Shown one piece after another: positions 5,300 through 5,422 of a stretch of DNA of 5,422 bases. The position numbers and the translations under genes are program-made. Under the pieces are notes generated by a model that was not told the DNA's origin, did not search any database, and saw nothing but the letters and a program-made list of their open reading frames with translations. The stretch is from an uncultured Lysobacteraceae bacterium (GTDB taxonomy: Bacteria; Pseudomonadota; Gammaproteobacteria; Xanthomonadales; Rhodanobacteraceae): NCBI GenBank assembly GCA_946480705.1, contig CAMLLF010000316.1, positions 1 through 5,422 of the forward strand, given 5' to 3'. How positions within the stretch are numbered: position 1 is the stretch's first letter; each line of letters begins with the position of its first letter.

Positions 5300-5315
5300 T
5301 GTTCATCTGTATACC
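5289..5315 (+). promoter_or_regulatory. Weak candidate promoter reading out of the window
   Basis: TATACC (5310-5315) resembles a -10 box. TTGAGC (5289-5294) resembles a -35 box, but the gap is 15 bases, shorter than the usual 16-18. It overlaps the right arm of the 5261-5299 inverted repeat. It would serve whatever gene starts near the right edge. Confidence 0.25.
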
Positions 5316-5387
5316 CTGCGACAAACGTTCTACCGCCGGCGCGCTGCGCTGACGGCGCGACAGGGGAAGACCGGAGTATCGACAGTC

Positions 5388-5422
5388 ATGACGGGCGTGG
5401 ATGGCGCGCCGGCTGGAGCGCT
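5388..5422 (+). CDS. Possible start of a gene running off the right edge
   Basis: ATG 5388 opens a frame to the window end (MTGVDGAPAGA...). GGAG at 5373-5376 is 11 bases upstream, slightly far for a ribosome binding site. A second ATG at 5401 in another frame (MARRLER...) is equally possible and has no clear ribosome binding site. With at most 11 codons visible, neither product nor reality can be judged. Confidence 0.2.
   Translation, partial: MTGVDGAPAGA

Larger units (their letters stand above)
5087..5387. other. Intergenic region (301 bases) rich in inverted repeats
   Basis: No gene is supported. It contains inverted repeats at 5104-5136, 5153-5190 and 5261-5299, the 8-bp palindrome GAGGCCTC (5136-5143) and a weak promoter candidate at 5289-5315. 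No tRNA or recognisable structured RNA family was identified. Confidence 0.5.

Noticed and set aside
5225..5300. Possible tRNA or small structured RNA
   Set aside because: No acceptor stem, T-loop consensus or anticodon arm of the right geometry was found.

Overview
The window is GC-rich DNA with strong G/C preference at third codon positions. The likely source is a gammaproteobacterium of the Xanthomonadales, possibly close to Rhodanobacteraceae or Lysobacteraceae. This is inferred from three things: a short secreted protein ending in an IFxDxFE-type tail that I recall as common in that group, Xanthomonadales-style intergenic repeats (GC-rich terminator hairpin followed by CGATTC-type heptamers), and the overall codon bias. 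No rRNA, tRNA, CRISPR array, transposase or phage integrase was seen.

Layout. Bases 1-1151 (minus strand) hold most of a secreted serine beta-lactamase/penicillin-binding-protein-like hydrolase. It starts at GTG 1151 and runs off the left edge. A 355-base divergent intergenic region (1152-1506) separates it from a plus-strand gene at 1507-3195. That gene encodes a 562-residue secreted protein with an N-terminal beta domain and a clan GH-A-like TIM barrel, with Asn298-Glu299 and Glu464 as candidate catalytic residues. The next 269 bases (3196-3464) hold a 12-bp hairpin, a canonical Rho-independent terminator and a short heptamer repeat. Then comes a tightly spaced gene pair: a 90-residue exported protein (3465-3737) and a 445-residue exported, probably oligomeric surface protein (3749-5086). 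The pair is probably translationally coupled, because the second gene's ribosome binding site overlaps the first gene's stop codon. From 5087 to the right edge are three successive inverted repeats and at most the first few codons of another gene.

How the parts fit. All four substantial products carry N-terminal export signals, so this is a cell-envelope/secretome locus. The serine hydrolase and the glycosidase-like protein are divergently transcribed and could share control, but nothing in the sequence proves a common pathway. The 90-residue protein and the fibre-like protein form the only clear operon. The least-described points are the glycosidase-like protein of unassigned specificity and the small tail-bearing protein paired with the fibre-like protein.
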